The notes: generated by a model from the letters alone, not told the origin. A DNA stretch of 64,000 nucleotides from Brassica napus (GCF_020379485.1 NC_063434.1:30699401-30763400); one strand, 5' to 3'; numbered from the stretch's first letter, positions 11,497-26,034 are shown. Made by a program: numbers and translations.

Positions 11497-13528
11497 CTAA
11501 GTAGTTGCACCTTTGGGCTTAGGAGACGGAATCTGATGACGATAAGGTGAAGAACCAGCTTGGCCATGAGGACTAGACTGTGTCCTAAACACAAGTTGCC
11601 CGTTTCTTGACCCGAACCCACGACCCGACCCAGACCCAGCTTTCAATCTCTCGGCTTGCATTGTCTGGAAGTAGTAAGAAGAGCTTGCCATGTCTTTCAG
11701 ATGTGGGAGTGGTTTAAGGACCTCAACCACTTCACTCATTTTGGGTCTGATCTTGGAGTCACGGCTAAGGCATTGAGCTGCAAGCTGAGTTACTTTCTGA
11801 GCTCCTTTGATGGAGAAATGACCCTCCAGCCTCGGATCAAGTAGCCTGTAGAATCTTCTCCTGTCGAGGAGGTGCGGTCTCGCCCATTCCACCAGGTTGT
11901 GTTCCCCGTTTGGTCGGTTTTTGTCCATAGATCTTCTGCCAGTCAGCATTTCGAGTAGAACCACACCGAAACTATAAACATCGCTCTTTGATGTCAAGTG
12001 ACCTATGGGCATAGTGCAGAAAAGATTCTATAGTTATATATCTAATCTCCTAAAGAACCAAGCCAAAGAAAAAAGTGCCAGAGTGTGAATGAACAAAGAA
12101 AAGAAAGGCATACCAGTCATAACATACTCAGGAGCAGCGTAACCATAAGTACCCATGACTCGAGTAGAGACATGGGTTTTGCCTTCATCAGGAGCATCTT
12201 TGGCAAGCCCAAAATCTGATAGTTTCGCATTGTAGTCCTGAGAATATTGGTAAAAAAGTTAAGAAGCAAGCAAGGCCTTATACTATATATGTCAAAGTAA
12301 TTTAAAAAAAAAGAAAACATACTGAATCTAGTAAGATGTTTGAGGTTTTGAAATCCCGATATATAACGGGCTTCAGAGCTTCTTCGTGAAGGAAACTGAG
12401 ACCCTTTGCAGCACCTAATGCAATCCTCATCCGAATTGACCATGGAAGAGGCAACGACCCTTCCAACACAAAGCAACGAGCTCAGTTTACAGCGCATGTA
12501 CAATAAGAAGGTTTGAGAATTGTTTTAAGTTTTAACTTACTTCTGAAGAGGTGATTCTCCAAACTCCCACGAGGCATAAACTCATATACCAGCAGCCTTT
12601 GGTCATCTTCGATACAATAACCCACCAGTTTAACAAGATTCGGGTGCAGAAGATTACCCAGATAGTTAATCTCAGCCTGCAAAAGACCACAAACCTTTTA
12701 ATCGTGTGTGTTCTTCAGTTTCAAAAAGAAAACAGATGCAAAGGATCTTACAAGCCACTCTTTATGACCCTGAAGGCCATCAGGATTCAAGGTTTTGACG
12801 GCCACAGTAAGGCCAGTGCCAGGCTTAACAGGAGCGGTGCCGTTCTCCTCGACCCATCCTTTAAAGACACAACCAAAGCCACCTTCTCCAAGAAGACTCT
12901 CCGGTCTGAAGTTTCTAGTTGCCAACTTGAGATCAATGAAAGAAAACTTCTTGAGGTGAGAATAGATCTTAAGTTCTTCACTGATCATTGGAGTGGACAG
13001 AGAGCTTTCTGCATTGCTAGTTGTTGTTGTAGAAGAAACAGGGCCAGCCGGTTGATCATTAGATTTCAAAATTGGAGACTTACTTCCCACTGTTAAAGCA
13101 GAAAAAAAAAGTCTTATCATTACAATACCATTCAAGGAGACAATAGTCATAATCAGAAATGGTTTAGCAAACAATAAAAGAGGAATCTTTTTTTTAATTA
13201 GGATTAGAATCAAAGTAGTTAATACAAGACTTATGACAGTTATAGAAACCAAAATTAAGAAGATTGCATTCCAAAAGGAAAGTCCTTTCTTTGAACTCAA
13301 TTGCATACCAGTGGTTGTGGAGAGGCTGAGAGAGCTATGAACGTCTGATGTCGAAGCTACGCAACAAAGCATGACCCTTAATTTGACCCAGCAACCCCCA
13401 TTTGCTTCTTCTTCGACATCACTGTTTCTGACATTGTTGTTCTTTTTCTTCTTCTTATTCCTCTTGTTAAGCTCATTGGATCTGTTGGATTGCCAATCCT
13501 CCATTACTTTGACGGAATCTAAACTCAT
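11497..13528 (-). CDS. PBL34: Receptor-like cytoplasmic kinase, RLCK VII (PBS1-like 34 type)
   Basis: Six exons: 13528-13309, 13089-12752, 12676-12541, 12459-12323, 12237-12114 and 12002-11497 (487 codons, 486 aa). The N-terminus is Lys-rich with a Cys cluster ([12 protein letters not shown]) that may be acylated. The kinase domain has a P-loop ([11 protein letters not shown]), VAVK lysine, [12 protein letters not shown] catalytic loop, SDFGLAK and an activation segment ([16 protein letters not shown]). The Pro/Gly-rich tail ends KPKGATT. The family relays signals from surface receptors at the plasma membrane; PBL34-36 act downstream of the lectin receptor kinase LORE as I recall. Synteny next to VDAC3 and VIH1 supports At5g15080. 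Odd: intron 1 (13308-13090) is 219 nt, a multiple of three and free of stops. Confidence 0.94.
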
Positions 13529-14496
13529 CCCCGAGAGTTTCCCAGTTTGAGGAAAGAAGCGATTTTGGTGTAGAGAGAAGTAAGATTTAAAAAAAGCAGA
13601 TAGAGAGAATTTTAGTCAAAAAAGGGAATTCATTGTCTATGGGAGATGAAAGAGAAAGAGAGACAAATCATGAGTTTGTTTGCTTATAAACTCTCAACTG
13701 TTACAAAACGCAGTTTTCCTATCATTTTCATTTATTTATTTATAGAGTCATCTATCTATTTTTTTTCTATATTGAGGAACAAATATACTCACTCCTTTTA
13801 TAATCAATTTTTATAAAACAAACAACAACAGATGGACTACTTTGTTTTGTCATCATTATTACTTTTTCTTTTTGTTCTTTTTCAGTTTGAAGAATTAGTC
13901 GTTTCTTTTACAACTAATCTTCCAATCACTTAACTTCTTCAAATTTTGTTTGGTCAATCCAATTAATTTCTTGAGATTTTGCCTACAAATGTATAGAGAA
14001 ATATATGTATGATTTAATTGTTCCTCTGTGCTTTTTTTGGAAAAGAAACTCCCAATCATATTGCTTTTCATTTTCACTTTTTCGATATAAGTGAAGCTTA
14101 CCCCAGTTAAAAAAGGAAAGTGTTAACATAACGTAAAATTAGTTTTACCTTGAAATGAAAAATCATTACACTTTCTTTATTCGGTGGTCGGCCAATAACA
14201 TAAGTATTTTAATAGTATTGCTGTTGAAATCTAAGGCCGACAGACATAACCTCAAAAACAGAGAGACTCGGACACAGCTCCTAAACCACTAAAAAATAAG
14301 AACGAACTAGTACCCGCGAGAAACATAACATTTTTGAATCATTGAATAGTAGTTTGGGGGGAGAAAAGCAAAACTGAAACATGTAGGGAAACAAAAAAAA
14401 AAGGAAAGAACAATGATTTTGAGCTGCACAAAGACAAAATCATATCAAATTTCAGAAAGAAAGATAAAAAGTAAAAATTTGGTAGGCATATTCCCT
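13529..14496. other. PBL34 5' region and VIH1 3' region
   Basis: The first ~200 bp form the kinase leader and promoter (AGAGAGAA-rich). The rest is AT-rich spacer and, near 14300-14496, the VIH1 3' UTR. No independent gene seen. Confidence 0.5.
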
Positions 14497-17400
14497 TCAG
14501 CTTTTTCCGTTGGATGAAGAGTTTTTGTAGTTGTGGAAGAGGTTAACCAGACGCTCGAGCACCGCGGCACTTTTGGAGAAGTAACCGGAGAAACCAACCG
14601 GAGTCGAGGCCGGCGGGAAGTCTTCAGGTGGCATAGCAAAAGGACGAACCATTTTCTCCATAGTCTCCAGTGTTAAACAAGAACCAACCTCTTGAAGCCT
14701 CTCTGGTCCCATTATCGGAAGCGTGTGTTCCCTTAGCAATGACTCTGCCTCGTCGTCATTATTCTGTCCTCACACATATTAAAATCATATTTTCAAATTT
14801 TAAGTTTTAATTTGTTCCTTTAGACGTTGAACAAAAATAATAATGGCTCTTCTTTACCTCCAAGGGAGACAAATCAGCTCCACGGCTGAATGTAAGTTCA
14901 ATCCTGAATCTCTTGGGGTCTTCAAGTGATACCTGAGACCAATTTTTTCTTTTTATTATTATGGAGACAATATAATATTAGATGTTGAAGCATATGATAT
15001 ATGATGTGAGAGTAAAAGGAATGTAATGTGAACCTCGGTGTTTTCAAAGAGCCTTAGGACAATGTAGCTCATGTAATCGAGTTCCTTTGTTTTGCAAAGA
15101 CGTTCCAATGCGTTTTGGCAGATGAGACTTTCCTCTCCTTGAAGTGATTCGTCCAGGTTACAGTATCTAAGTACGTTCATCAGCGAATGAATATGTGATT
15201 CCTGTTACATCAACATCATGCCACGCAAAAAAAAACATATCAGTTTCACTCTAAGAGTGTCAATCACATACACACGTGAACACCATAACAAGCAATAGAG
15301 AAAAGAGGAAACTTACAGATGTGAAATAAAGTCGAGTCCTCACATGACGTTCAGGTGTCTTAACATTGGCATACCTACAAGGGAAATGAAAAGTAATTAG
15401 TAGACAACACTTAAATAATATGCAGAAACCAAGAAAAAAAAGAAGAAAATAATTTATAGAAGCAGAGGCTATTACTTTGGATCCAATCGGTATTTGGTTT
15501 CTTTATCATCATCTTCGTCTTTATCACCTGTGCCAGGTCGTCTCAAATCATCGCTGCTATTAATAAAAAGCTTTGGCTGACTATTTCTATCTTCCTTTTT
15601 CGAAGCAGATAATGACAAGGCGGCTTGTTCTTGGCTTTCTTTCAGTTCAGCAACACTCATTGCTTCTTCTCGAGTGACTTGCTCTTGGCTTTCTTTCAAT
15701 TCAGCAACACTCAATGCTTCCTCTCGAGTGTTCCTCAAGTCTATCAAGATCTTCCCCATCAAACGCCGAGCAATCTTTTTGTTTAACGGGGAAAAAAGAA
15801 GAAGAATAAGATATGATAAGATGTGAGATCCTTTGGAGCAATCTGGATAATCAGAAAATAATTACTTGTAGCTAGAAAATGTCACCTTTGAACCAATTTT
15901 AAGCTTTTGTTGCGGATTGATTCCATACTCATTTGGGATTACACCATCTGCAAGCAACTGCGACCACATAACAAGTAACTTAGTCATAAGCGAATATAAT
16001 CAACAATGCATGCATAATAGAGAACTACAGTTAGTATGTACCTGTGCAACTTTGAAGAGTTCATCTAATCCTTTTAGATCTAGATGGGAATTATGCAAAA
16101 GGTCGTACCTGGTGAAGATAAGAGACATTACAGCATATTCAGAAACGAATAACTAAAGCTAGGTGTAAATCTAGAGATACACCAAAGACATGATCTAATA
16201 TGTATAACTTACTTGCATGAATCATAGACATCCGGAATCTGCGTGATGTCGAATCGGCTGCAAGTTAAAACTCAACTATTAGTGCTATTCTCAGTCACAA
16301 GCCTCTAACGAAAATAAAGTTTAAAAGTTTGAGAAGCTTTAGTTTACTCTTTTCTTTCGTTATAGAGATCCCTTGCAAGTTTTATCCACCGAGCAAACAT
16401 CAGAAGGAAACCTTCACTACCACATGGTAATCCAGAAGCAATCCGATCACTATCAATGTTAGTCTTGCCCAGGGCTTTTGCTTGATCATATGGCGGAATT
16501 ATATCATATGGCTCTGTGAGGTTCTCGTCCTCATCCATTGCAAGTTGTCTTACTTGGTCAGTCACATTCTTAGTTAATTTCACCTGATTATTTTAAAAGT
16601 AATTCAACAGTTAAAGAATTGTTTTTTTTTAGAAATAACTTTATGGACTCTAATACACCACTTTTTATGAAGGATTAAAAATGGAAGTAAAAAACAACCA
16701 CAAAAATGAGAGAAATGCCACAGAGGTTACGAATGTGCTCAGAGTCAGTGCAGTATGAAGTATTAAGTTGTTTGCAAACAAAACTAAAAACGTTTGGTGA
16801 TCTGTTTCACATTAGTAATGAACTAATAGTAGATGGAAAAGTGTGAGTACCAATTCACGGAGGACTTCATGGGCATTGGGAGGAAGTCCAGCTCCATCGG
16901 TCATCCAAGGGAATTCTTCAGAGGAACCATGCTCATGTATCATCTTTGTGCCAGATGTTACAATCTCATTCAATCTAGCCTGCAGTCCAAGTAGTGACAT
17001 CAAAATTGTTAACATATTTCAAGTGGACAAAATGAAATTAACTGAAACCATATCTACAAAAACCATTTGAGATGGTTTTGAGAGGCTTCTATTAGACCAC
17101 TTTAAGAAAAATACTAAGATCTTTCAGAAACAGTTTTGATCTAACTGACAACTACCGATGGTTCAGACGAGTTGCCACCACGTGATTTATACACAATAAA
17201 GATGACTCATCAAAGAGAAGGGCAAACCTTGGCCGCTTCCATTTCAATGCTGGCATTATCAAGACCGTCCAGCATGGAAGAGTCCTTGCTAACCAAAGAA
17301 ACCTAGAGAAAATAGATAATAAATTAGTGAACACATGATGACAATTCAAATCACAAGAAGATCTCAGTAAGATAAAAGTGAAAACCAGAATTGGCGTCAG

Positions 17401-20400
17401 CTGTCCTTCTAAGTCAAGCAGGCCTTTAGCAAAAGCAGCTGCAGACATCTGTCGACAGTGAAAATCAGTTAGTAATATTCGATCAGACTTGATCTTCTGT
17501 CACGTATTTTGGTGCAAACTGAGAAGAGTAGTGAGGCGTCAAGTATATCTTTAAAAGCTCAATGGCATACGCTCATCTTCACTACTAATAGTGTAAAGCT
17601 GTACCTGAACACGTCCCTCGTCAGAGCTGTAAATTTTAAGGTCATGACGGTATGTACTATGGAGACGAAGCAAACCAGTCCCTTCACCTGCAAGCATATT
17701 ATGCCATTTGATCATGAAATATGTGACAGAAACTGCTTCAGAAACTTTTGTGCGACAGGTTAAAAGTATCAGATAAAAACAGATCAGACGCCCGTACCTG
17801 GATACATATTGTTTCGAAAGAATCTACCAAGTTCTTCCGCCTGCAGATGAAGCACACATCAGTAAACTTAGACAAGTTTACACGATAGATAAGCTACCAA
17901 AATAGATTTCATGTTTAAATAATTGTTCGATGCAATACATTTAACAATGACTAAATGGTAGTAGTATACCTGCTTTCTACCAGCGTGTGTTAGAACACCC
18001 CCATATTTCAGTACCATAAGAGCCTCTACTGGTCTTTCTTCTTCGCCTTCACCGTTGTTTTTTGGTATTTTAACCCACTTCAGCGGCTTTAGTTGAACCT
18101 TCCTGTATATGCCAGAGAAATGTCCACCCTGCATATCAAAGTTCTATTAATATGAAAGAGAGCTCATGGAGGAAAAATCAACCACGAACATATGATAGCA
18201 ACAGTTGTCTGGCCGTGAATTTAAACCCCTAACTGATACAATGTAATTATTTCCAAGGACTATCCGCCACCATACAAAACTGTACGTTTCAAATAATGAG
18301 GACAATAAATTGGAACGTATATATGTATCAAGATATACCTCTTCAAGAACTGCTTTAACTTGTCGAAGTTTCTCCGCATGTTCAAGGTCTTCTGCATCAC
18401 TATCACTTTCACGACCTGGTCTAAAGATTAAAAAAAAAGAAGACCATAAGGTCATTACGAGAATTCAACTATCAGCACGGGGTGCTGAGCAGAAATGCTA
18501 TATCTATAGCGAAAGTATCTCAATGGAAAATGCTTCACAGAAAAATCATGAGTGTTCTAACAATAACATAATCTCTTTCAATAAAATTGTGCAGCCACTT
18601 GGAAAGCTATTGTGACAAGACCCAAAGAGGTGAGTTAAGGGTTATACCTTGTACGGGGAACTAACATTCTTGTGGCATCTAATAAGTCTTGCAACTGGAC
18701 CGCAGTTTTAAGTTTGGTCTGTAAAATTAGAGAATAAATTTACACAGTAGAAGCAACTAACCAAGGCAGGAATAAGTTGATGATAGAAAAGTCAAGCCTC
18801 TCACCTCAGCTCTTGGCTTCCCACCATTGTACTTCAACATCAGGTTTAACAGTTTTTCCTCTGTAACTTTTAGTTTCACCTTCTGTTTGGGAGTTCGATC
18901 GCCACTGTCAAGTAAAAAAAAAGGTTAAAAACACTCAGATCTTGGCTAAACACGGAGAGAGGTATAGAGGGGAATGGTGATCATAAGCTAAAACATACTG
19001 TCGAATAACAGCGATAACACAGCGTAGCTCTTCTGATTGCCCAAAAGTGCCTATGATGCCACTGCCTTGGCGGGTTAGTCCTTCATTAGGTTGTACAGGT
19101 TCATTGACCTTCCATGGCAAAGTGGGAGGAAGAGTCGAGGAAAGATGTGGAGCTTTTGCATCCAAACACATTTTTCTTAGTACACAAGCAGCATCGTCGT
19201 AATACCTTAATAGTACAAAAGGTTTGAGTATACTCTAAAGTTGTAAAGCATTTTTATAAAGTTAAATAAAGTGAAGAGTGCTAGCTTACTTGTAAGAATT
19301 CTTCACAAAACTCCATCCATTTACATCACAAACATATGAACATCCCTCAGATCGTAGAAGATCAAACCCACATACCTGAAATTTGAGAAATGTTGAAAAA
19401 ACTAACACGTAATTGTATTAAATCCAAAGAATCATAGAGGATTGGTTTCATAGCATACCGCTTGACGAAATGCAAGGCAAACTTCTCTAGCCATCTGTTT
19501 CTCGGTAGGTGTAAGCAACACTGGATACCTCACCTGTTCAATAAAATATCCAAAAAAAAAAACTGATTAAAGTCTAAACACATCAACGTGTTACACTTTC
19601 ATGAAAGACTTAGGCAATTCATGCTTTGATACTCTATTCAAACTATATCTCTTTCGTCAAAAGATAGTGAGATAATTTCCGGTTTCATTTTTTAAGGTAA
19701 TAATTGGTAGAGGACGTACTTCCTTGCCATCAGTATTCCTCATAACAACACCATCAACAACAGGTGACTTTCTTGCTTCAGCATGTGCGTATTCAGGACC
19801 CACTGTGTACACCTGTATTTACCAAGCAGATTTGTCAATTTTATAACTCGAGAAAGCCAAGATTTACGAAAAATGTTCTCCAGACAAAAACAACCAGCAA
19901 TGGGAGCTACAACAGCTGTTGATAAGTCATGCCTTATATATACAAACATAGAAAACATAGGTCACTAACATGACAACCTTTTACATTTAGGACACTTGAT
20001 ACCAGCAACAGAACAATAACAGCGTAATATTCGAAGCAAGGTTAGGTGGTGCGAAAGATGGGAATGAAGAAACATGTAAAGGAAAACAATCAGACCTTGA
20101 CATCAGTTCCTCCGGTAGCCATAAACTCCTCATATATATAGGAACCCTCTCGCCTAACTCTTCTGACGTCAGGATGAAACTCACTTGATCGGTTCCCAAT
20201 CTAAAGTAAAATGGAGACAAACAAAATACATTAGATGGGAAAAGAGTCAACCAGAGGAATCTGCCACAAACTATTACGAAAATATTATAGTATAAACAGT
20301 TCAATCCAGACTGAAGAAATACCTTGCGAAACAATTCCTTCATGCCTCCACCTGCGGAGCTAGGATAGTATATCATGATACTATGGTCATCTCCTACAAA

Positions 20401-21780
20401 CGCACAGAGAATTTTTGTAAATAGAACAAGGAGAATACCAAGAATCATATAACAACTTGTCCTTATGGATAAATAGATAATAAGGTGCATGAGAAAGTGA
20501 GCAAGAGGCAAAAAAAAAGAGAAGCTCACCATTGACAGGCTTTTCCACAAAAGGCTTCCAGAAGCGTTCGCCATTAACCTCAACAAAATCTTCTTCCTCG
20601 ACAAAATAATCGAGGTCTTGATTTGGTACCGTTCTGTTAACACAAGCATACCTAGGAACTGGGATGCCATACATCTCAAGATGCTGTAGATGCACAGAAA
20701 ATTTATATCCGTTAGTACAAGGAAAAAGTATATAACATCTAAAGTGCACGGAACCAATTCTTTCTTGCAGTCTAACATGCATACATACCTCATACACCTT
20801 GCGGCGATCATGAAGAAGATACTGAGGATCAAGTTCATTCACTAAAAACGGCCTGAATAGCAGAAATAAGAAAAGTCAACTCATGAGTTGACGCTGGACT
20901 TTTCAGGAAGGAAACATTAGACGTAAGCTAGGCCTTTTACTGAACCAAGAGCAAAAGAAAAGAAACTCACTTTCTTAAAGCAGCATATGCCTGAGCCTTT
21001 TCAAGAGGATATCCAGAGGAATGAAAAGCAATCAAGCAATCACAAATGGGCCAACTGAAACAGGAAATGCTTAGGTCAAGGGTTTGATTCCAGTATATAC
21101 CACCACCTTGTGGACTAATAATGAAACAAGAAATCAAGATGATACAAAAATAGGAAAAAAGCGAAAAGCAAACCTTTCAATTGGATCTTCAAGTATGACT
21201 TTATCCCCAAAATGTAAGATCTGCGTATAAAGTTGTACATCACATGACAAATATAAAAAAAAATACAGGAGGGAATCTAGAAAGACAAGCGTCAACAGCA
21301 ACTTTTGTTTTGGCAAAATAAGGCCAGCAACTTGTAAAATGATAAAAGCATCATCTTCCACTAACATATGGCCAAGGATACACAAAGTACAAGTAATTTA
21401 AAACAAAAAGAAACCTCTCTCCAGATTAAATACCAAACTACTTATAAGAGTATAGTGTATAGACCAGAAAGCAGTGAGTAAGCTAACCTCAAATTCACCA
21501 AAGGACTCCAGTCTGTCAAGAATTTGACCCATGGGAGCTGAGAAGACCTATAAACCCCACAAGGAACAATATATGAGTGATGGAGAAGAACAGATGGTGA
21601 AAATAAACTGGATCCGTATCAGAGTTAAAGAGGGCTTTTAAAAAAAAAAGCATCTGAATCTGTTGGTCAGGAGAAGTAAACGTGAAATACATATACGAGC
21701 AGCAGCAGCAACAGCAACAACAACAAACAAATAAAAAAGGAAAAGAGAACCTCGGAGCCGCACTTCACCTTCTTTTCCAT
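14497..21780 (-). CDS. VIH1: Diphosphoinositol pentakisphosphate kinase (PPIP5K/Vip1 family)
   Basis: A chain of more than 20 exons reads from ATG 21780 ([10 protein letters not shown]) to TAA at 14497 (ending SSSNGKS), about 1,040 aa, as expected. The N-terminal half is the ATP-grasp kinase (exons 21548-19200; [39 protein letters not shown]). The C-terminal half is a histidine-acid-phosphatase domain with [12 protein letters not shown], split by an intron inside the His codon (exons ending ~19000 and starting ~18905), and the distal motif [16 protein letters not shown]. It makes and degrades 1-phosphorylated inositol pyrophosphates (InsP7/InsP8), which signal phosphate status through SPX proteins and support jasmonate perception. 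No break found. Odd: a tandem 18-residue repeat ([15 protein letters not shown] type) near 15630-15736. A scrambled partial copy lies at 32.9-38.8 kb. Confidence 0.93.
15629..15736 (-). repeat. 54-bp in-frame tandem repeat in VIH1 coding sequence
   Basis: TCTTGGCTTTCTTTCA recurs with a 54-bp offset (15629 and 15683). It encodes two copies of an 18-residue unit ([11 protein letters not shown] core) in the charged loop between the phosphatase motifs. It lengthens a low-complexity region and does not touch catalytic motifs. Confidence 0.8.
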
Positions 21781-22200
21781 GACGCACACTCCTATCTTTA
21801 TCTTCCCACCACCACCAACGCTTCCTCCTCCTCCTCCTCCTCCTCCTTCTTCCCCCTCCATTCTCTACCTTTTGCTCCTTTTTCCTCTTTCTGTTATATC
21901 CTCTCACTAAAGTCGCAGATTCACAAATCAAACAAAAATCTCACTAAATCTCTTCAGTTTTAAAAACGAAGATTTGCTAATCAGCTCTCTGCAAAGGGAA
22001 AAGAACAAGCAAACGAAAACAGTTGAAGAAGGAGAGAGAGAAACTTACCAGAGCGAAAAAATGAATGATGATCACAAGGCAGAGAGCAGTAGGCGATAGA
22101 TAATACTACTTCCTACTGATTTGGGAAATAAATAAAAATAAAATATCTTTCTTTAGCGGAGCGGTGAGGAAGCACGAGGACAGAGCGAAGGGCCAGTCAT
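21781..22200 (-). promoter_or_regulatory. VIH1 5' leader and proximal promoter
   Basis: Pyrimidine-rich leader on the minus strand with a (GGA)n/(CCT)n run at about 21823-21853 and a GAAGGAGAGAGAGA-type stretch near 22030. RC of 22046-22050 (AACTTACC on plus) offers a splice donor, so a 5' UTR intron is likely. A CAG/CAA microsatellite at 21700-21730 lies inside intron 1. Confidence 0.5.
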
Positions 22201-22726
22201 CTCGTCACTGGCCCGTTTGCGTTAAATTATTTTATTTTTATTTTATTTATTTATAAGAATAAAATCAAACATGCTCTCCTTTTTCAAAAATTTCTAGTCA
22301 GCATCTCTTGGACCCACTGCTTGACGTTAATATTATGGACTTACTATGGTGCTTGAGCTTATAATAATAATACTGGTTGTAATGATGATTTTGTTAATAT
22401 GTGATTGCTACCAAACTTAAAGTATCAAAATGATGGTCCATTGTGTTACTCATCAATGTTACATATGTCATTATCATGTTCTCCCTCTTATATATCTTGC
22501 TCTTATAAAACCGATGAAAGGATAAGATCTAGGATTCGAGAATATGCACTAAGATACAGCCAAATGTAGTTTAGCTTTTTGGTTGCTTTCCAACTTTTCC
22601 TTATTCCATAAAGTATTGCAGACGGTTCAAAAGGTTCCAACCAAAAGACAATCTCTGTCATATCAGGCTCTTTTTCTACTACCAACTGATTCGTTACGTT
22701 ACGTACGTGTATCACTATTAGTTATA
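22201..22726. other. Intergenic, no gene seen
   Basis: AT-rich spacer between the VIH1 promoter and the large Helitron. No recognisable exon or repeat. Confidence 0.5.
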
Positions 22727-23393
22727 CTAGAGCCTTTTCCCGGGCTACGCCCGGGGTTTATTTTCCTAAAATTTTAATTTATTTTAAAATATTATTTATA
22801 TTTAAATATGTAATTTATATTGGAAATTTTGACAAATATAAATTATTAAAATGAAGTTTCACATCTTAGAATGTAAAACTTAAATAATGATAAAACACAT
22901 ATTATATTATTTAAATTAGTATTACAGTAAAAGTAAAATTAGTTAAAATTTCAATAATTTAAAAGTTTGATTTCTTAATTATTTTGTTCATTCTATCTGA
23001 TTCGTATTGTATAATTAGTGACGAAAAGTTTAAGTTCTTCCCAATAAAATCAATCTCTCTAGAAATACACATGAAAGATAATATTGTTGGATCTAATAAT
23101 TTTATCAGCTTGATAAAAGGTAAACAGTTGATTTATTAAATATTTTCAGAAATTTCATAAATGTTGTTAGGGGTAATTGGTAAGTGCTCTGGGTATTTTC
23201 TACTGTTCTTTTTATTTTTACAACATTTTAATTTATCAATTATTTTTTTTAAGAAAATAATTTAAAAACTATAGCCCAAAGCTAAATTAGTAAATATATT
23301 GGTTTTGGAAATCATTTTAAAAAGATATATACATTCAGTATTGGAAAGTAATTAATATAAATTTACGTCAATCTAATCTAAAGTCACAGAAAA

Positions 23394-23463
23394 CCATGGA
23401 TAATGTATATTCGAAAAGCTGGCAAAAGTAGATTCTGGAAAACCATGGATAATGTATATTTCT
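23394..23463. repeat. Short direct repeat inside the Helitron
   Basis: AAAACCATGGATAATGTATA occurs twice about 50 bp apart (near 23392 and 23440). No further copies seen. Confidence 0.6.
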
Positions 23464-26034
23464 GAGAAAATATCAGAGTGAATTTGATCAAGCAGATTCG
23501 AAACAGATGCTAAGAAAGTAGATTTATAAGGGAAAAAATAGTGAGGAAGATGAAAAGAGTCCATTGAATGGGTTCAATTAAGAATTGATGAGTGTAGATA
23601 GTGGTGAAGTTATTGTTTGAAACGCATCTGGAGAGAATAGCAATGGAAGATATCGAAGCTAGAAAATGGAAGGGGAAACCGAAAAAAAGAAAACACGAAC
23701 GAAATTAAGGTTGAGTTCTGCAATTTCTTTTTCACTTGGACAATATGTCGGGCCTAAAAAAAACGAAGAAGCCCAAAATCATTAACAACAAAGCCCTAAA
23801 CGAAACAAAAGAATCCAACGTGGACGATGGAAGCAATTTAACTGGCCGAATTTTTGAATTGTTAGATTTGTCTTTTTAATTTGTATGTCAATTTCTATTT
23901 TTTACAATTTTTGTACTTTTTCATTATAAATTTAGAGTAGTCATTTTTTGTTTTATTTCAAATTAATATTTTACTGTTGTTTTGTTTTATTTATTGTATA
24001 TATGAAAAAATTTCCTTAAGCCGTATCAAATTTATTTATTTGGTTATATAATAGGTTATTATTATTTGAAACCAATAGTGCGGAAGACAACAATTAATAT
24101 GATAAATATGAGGAATTGACATTGCGTATTAATTTTTTCATATTATAGTTGTGTATCTTTGATTCATTTACTTGAAAATGACTAAAATATCACTTTAAGT
24201 CAATGCATGGCAAAAACAATTCTGATCAAGTTACACAGTTAATAATTTTGTTCTAGGTTTACATTAACATTTTCCAATTGACTATTATATACTTATCTTA
24301 GGAAATAGAACTGAGATCATTTTTAAAATGTGTGATAATATAATATTGAATTTCAATAAAACAAATTTAGCAATTTCTAATATATCAGGATTTAAAAGTC
24401 TGTTTCTAACATATAATAGTGTACTATATTAATTCTAAAACAAATATTGTTTGCATATTATTTTAAAACAATTTAGACATTTTTTTGTAGTTTTCTATTA
24501 ATATAATTTTTTAGACATTTGATGCATTAACCAATTGGCCAGCAATGAGTGTTATTCTTCCATGATCACACACCTAAAAGGACTAACAATGTTTAAGGTG
24601 AATGTAATGTTTTTATAATACTAATTATGTTTCATTTTAATTGTCATTTTCGATTTGTGCATACAGATGTAAAAAAAAAATTAATTTTGTATATTACTAA
24701 AATAAAATATCATTAGTTATACACTTAATCACATTTCAATCAGTAAAAAATAGACTGAAGAATACAAAAATCATATAACATATAAAGTTAATCAATTATG
24801 TATTTAAATTCTAAAACAACATTTATCTTGAAACAAACAATTTACTCTACAACAACAATTAAATTAAAATGAAAATAGTAGTAATTTTTGAATTTCATAA
24901 GAGATTATATCAAAAAAAATTTTAATATGTACTTTTATACTCAATTAAAATATAATTGCTTAAAACTTCATTTACCATAAATGTTAAATTTTCTTACATT
25001 CACAATAATTAAATTTTTCGTACATTCACAATAGTTACATATATATTAAAATGAGAGTCAAGTGTGTATAATTGATTTTACACCAACTACTAATCTAAAA
25101 CTCTAATATACTACTCCCTCTGTTGCAAATCATATATGTTTTACAATTTTTACACATATTAAATCTTATTTTTGTGAATATATATTTATTTAAGTCTTAG
25201 TTATAAATATATATTTTGTGATTTATATTTCTTATAATTCTAAACCGGTAAAAAGTCAAGAAATGCAATTAGTATTTGAAATTTAGAATTTATCATTATT
25301 AGTTAATAAAATGTATTGAAAATACAAAAATGTATCTTTGAAAAAATAAATTTCCGCTAAAACATACAGTTTTATGTGTATAATTGAAAGTCTCATAATC
25401 TTAACGAAAACTTGAACTTTTATGATTTTGAATATTAAAAAAACACGTGGATCCAATAACGTTTTCAAATTTACAAATTCCCTTCTGTAATACAAAAAAT
25501 ATTCTCCTTCGAGTGGAGATTATTTAAAAGTAATAGTAGTAGAAAACATTTGTTTTGAACAATCTTTTTTGTCCAGGGGATTGATTATGTGTATTGTTCA
25601 AACCTTTTGGTCTTTTTCTCGGATCTCAATCTTTTTATTATTATTCTTTCTCTTTGATTCCTTTCCTCGATCCAACCTGCTACTACAGTTTCTTATTATG
25701 CAAAATCAAACTACTTCTGAAGATTTGTTTAGCATATTAAGACATTCACAACTCCTTTAGTATCGGGAAAACGTTTTAATAAACGCAGTGGACAATCAAC
25801 CCATTTGATTTGATTTTAAAGAAAAAGATAAATGGTAGCAACATTCATTCGACTTCATCGATAACATATCAACGATCTTTCACTTTTATTAAGCTTTAAA
25901 GTTTCAAAAGATGCAACAACGTCACTGACACAAACTCTATTGACAAACAACATGCTATGTGCAACTGAGATACTAAGGAAATAACTAAAACATAAAGCAC
26001 TTTTACTACTTGTCTTCTCATACTTGTTTGGGGA

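Noticed and set aside
12551..13096. 181-codon plus-strand ORF in the kinase gene
   Set aside because: Antisense to conserved kinase exons; no homology of its own.
21638..21963. Gly-rich, Ser-rich or Gln-rich ORFs at the VIH1 5' end
   Set aside because: They translate CCT/GGA and CAG/CAA microsatellites in the leader and intron 1.
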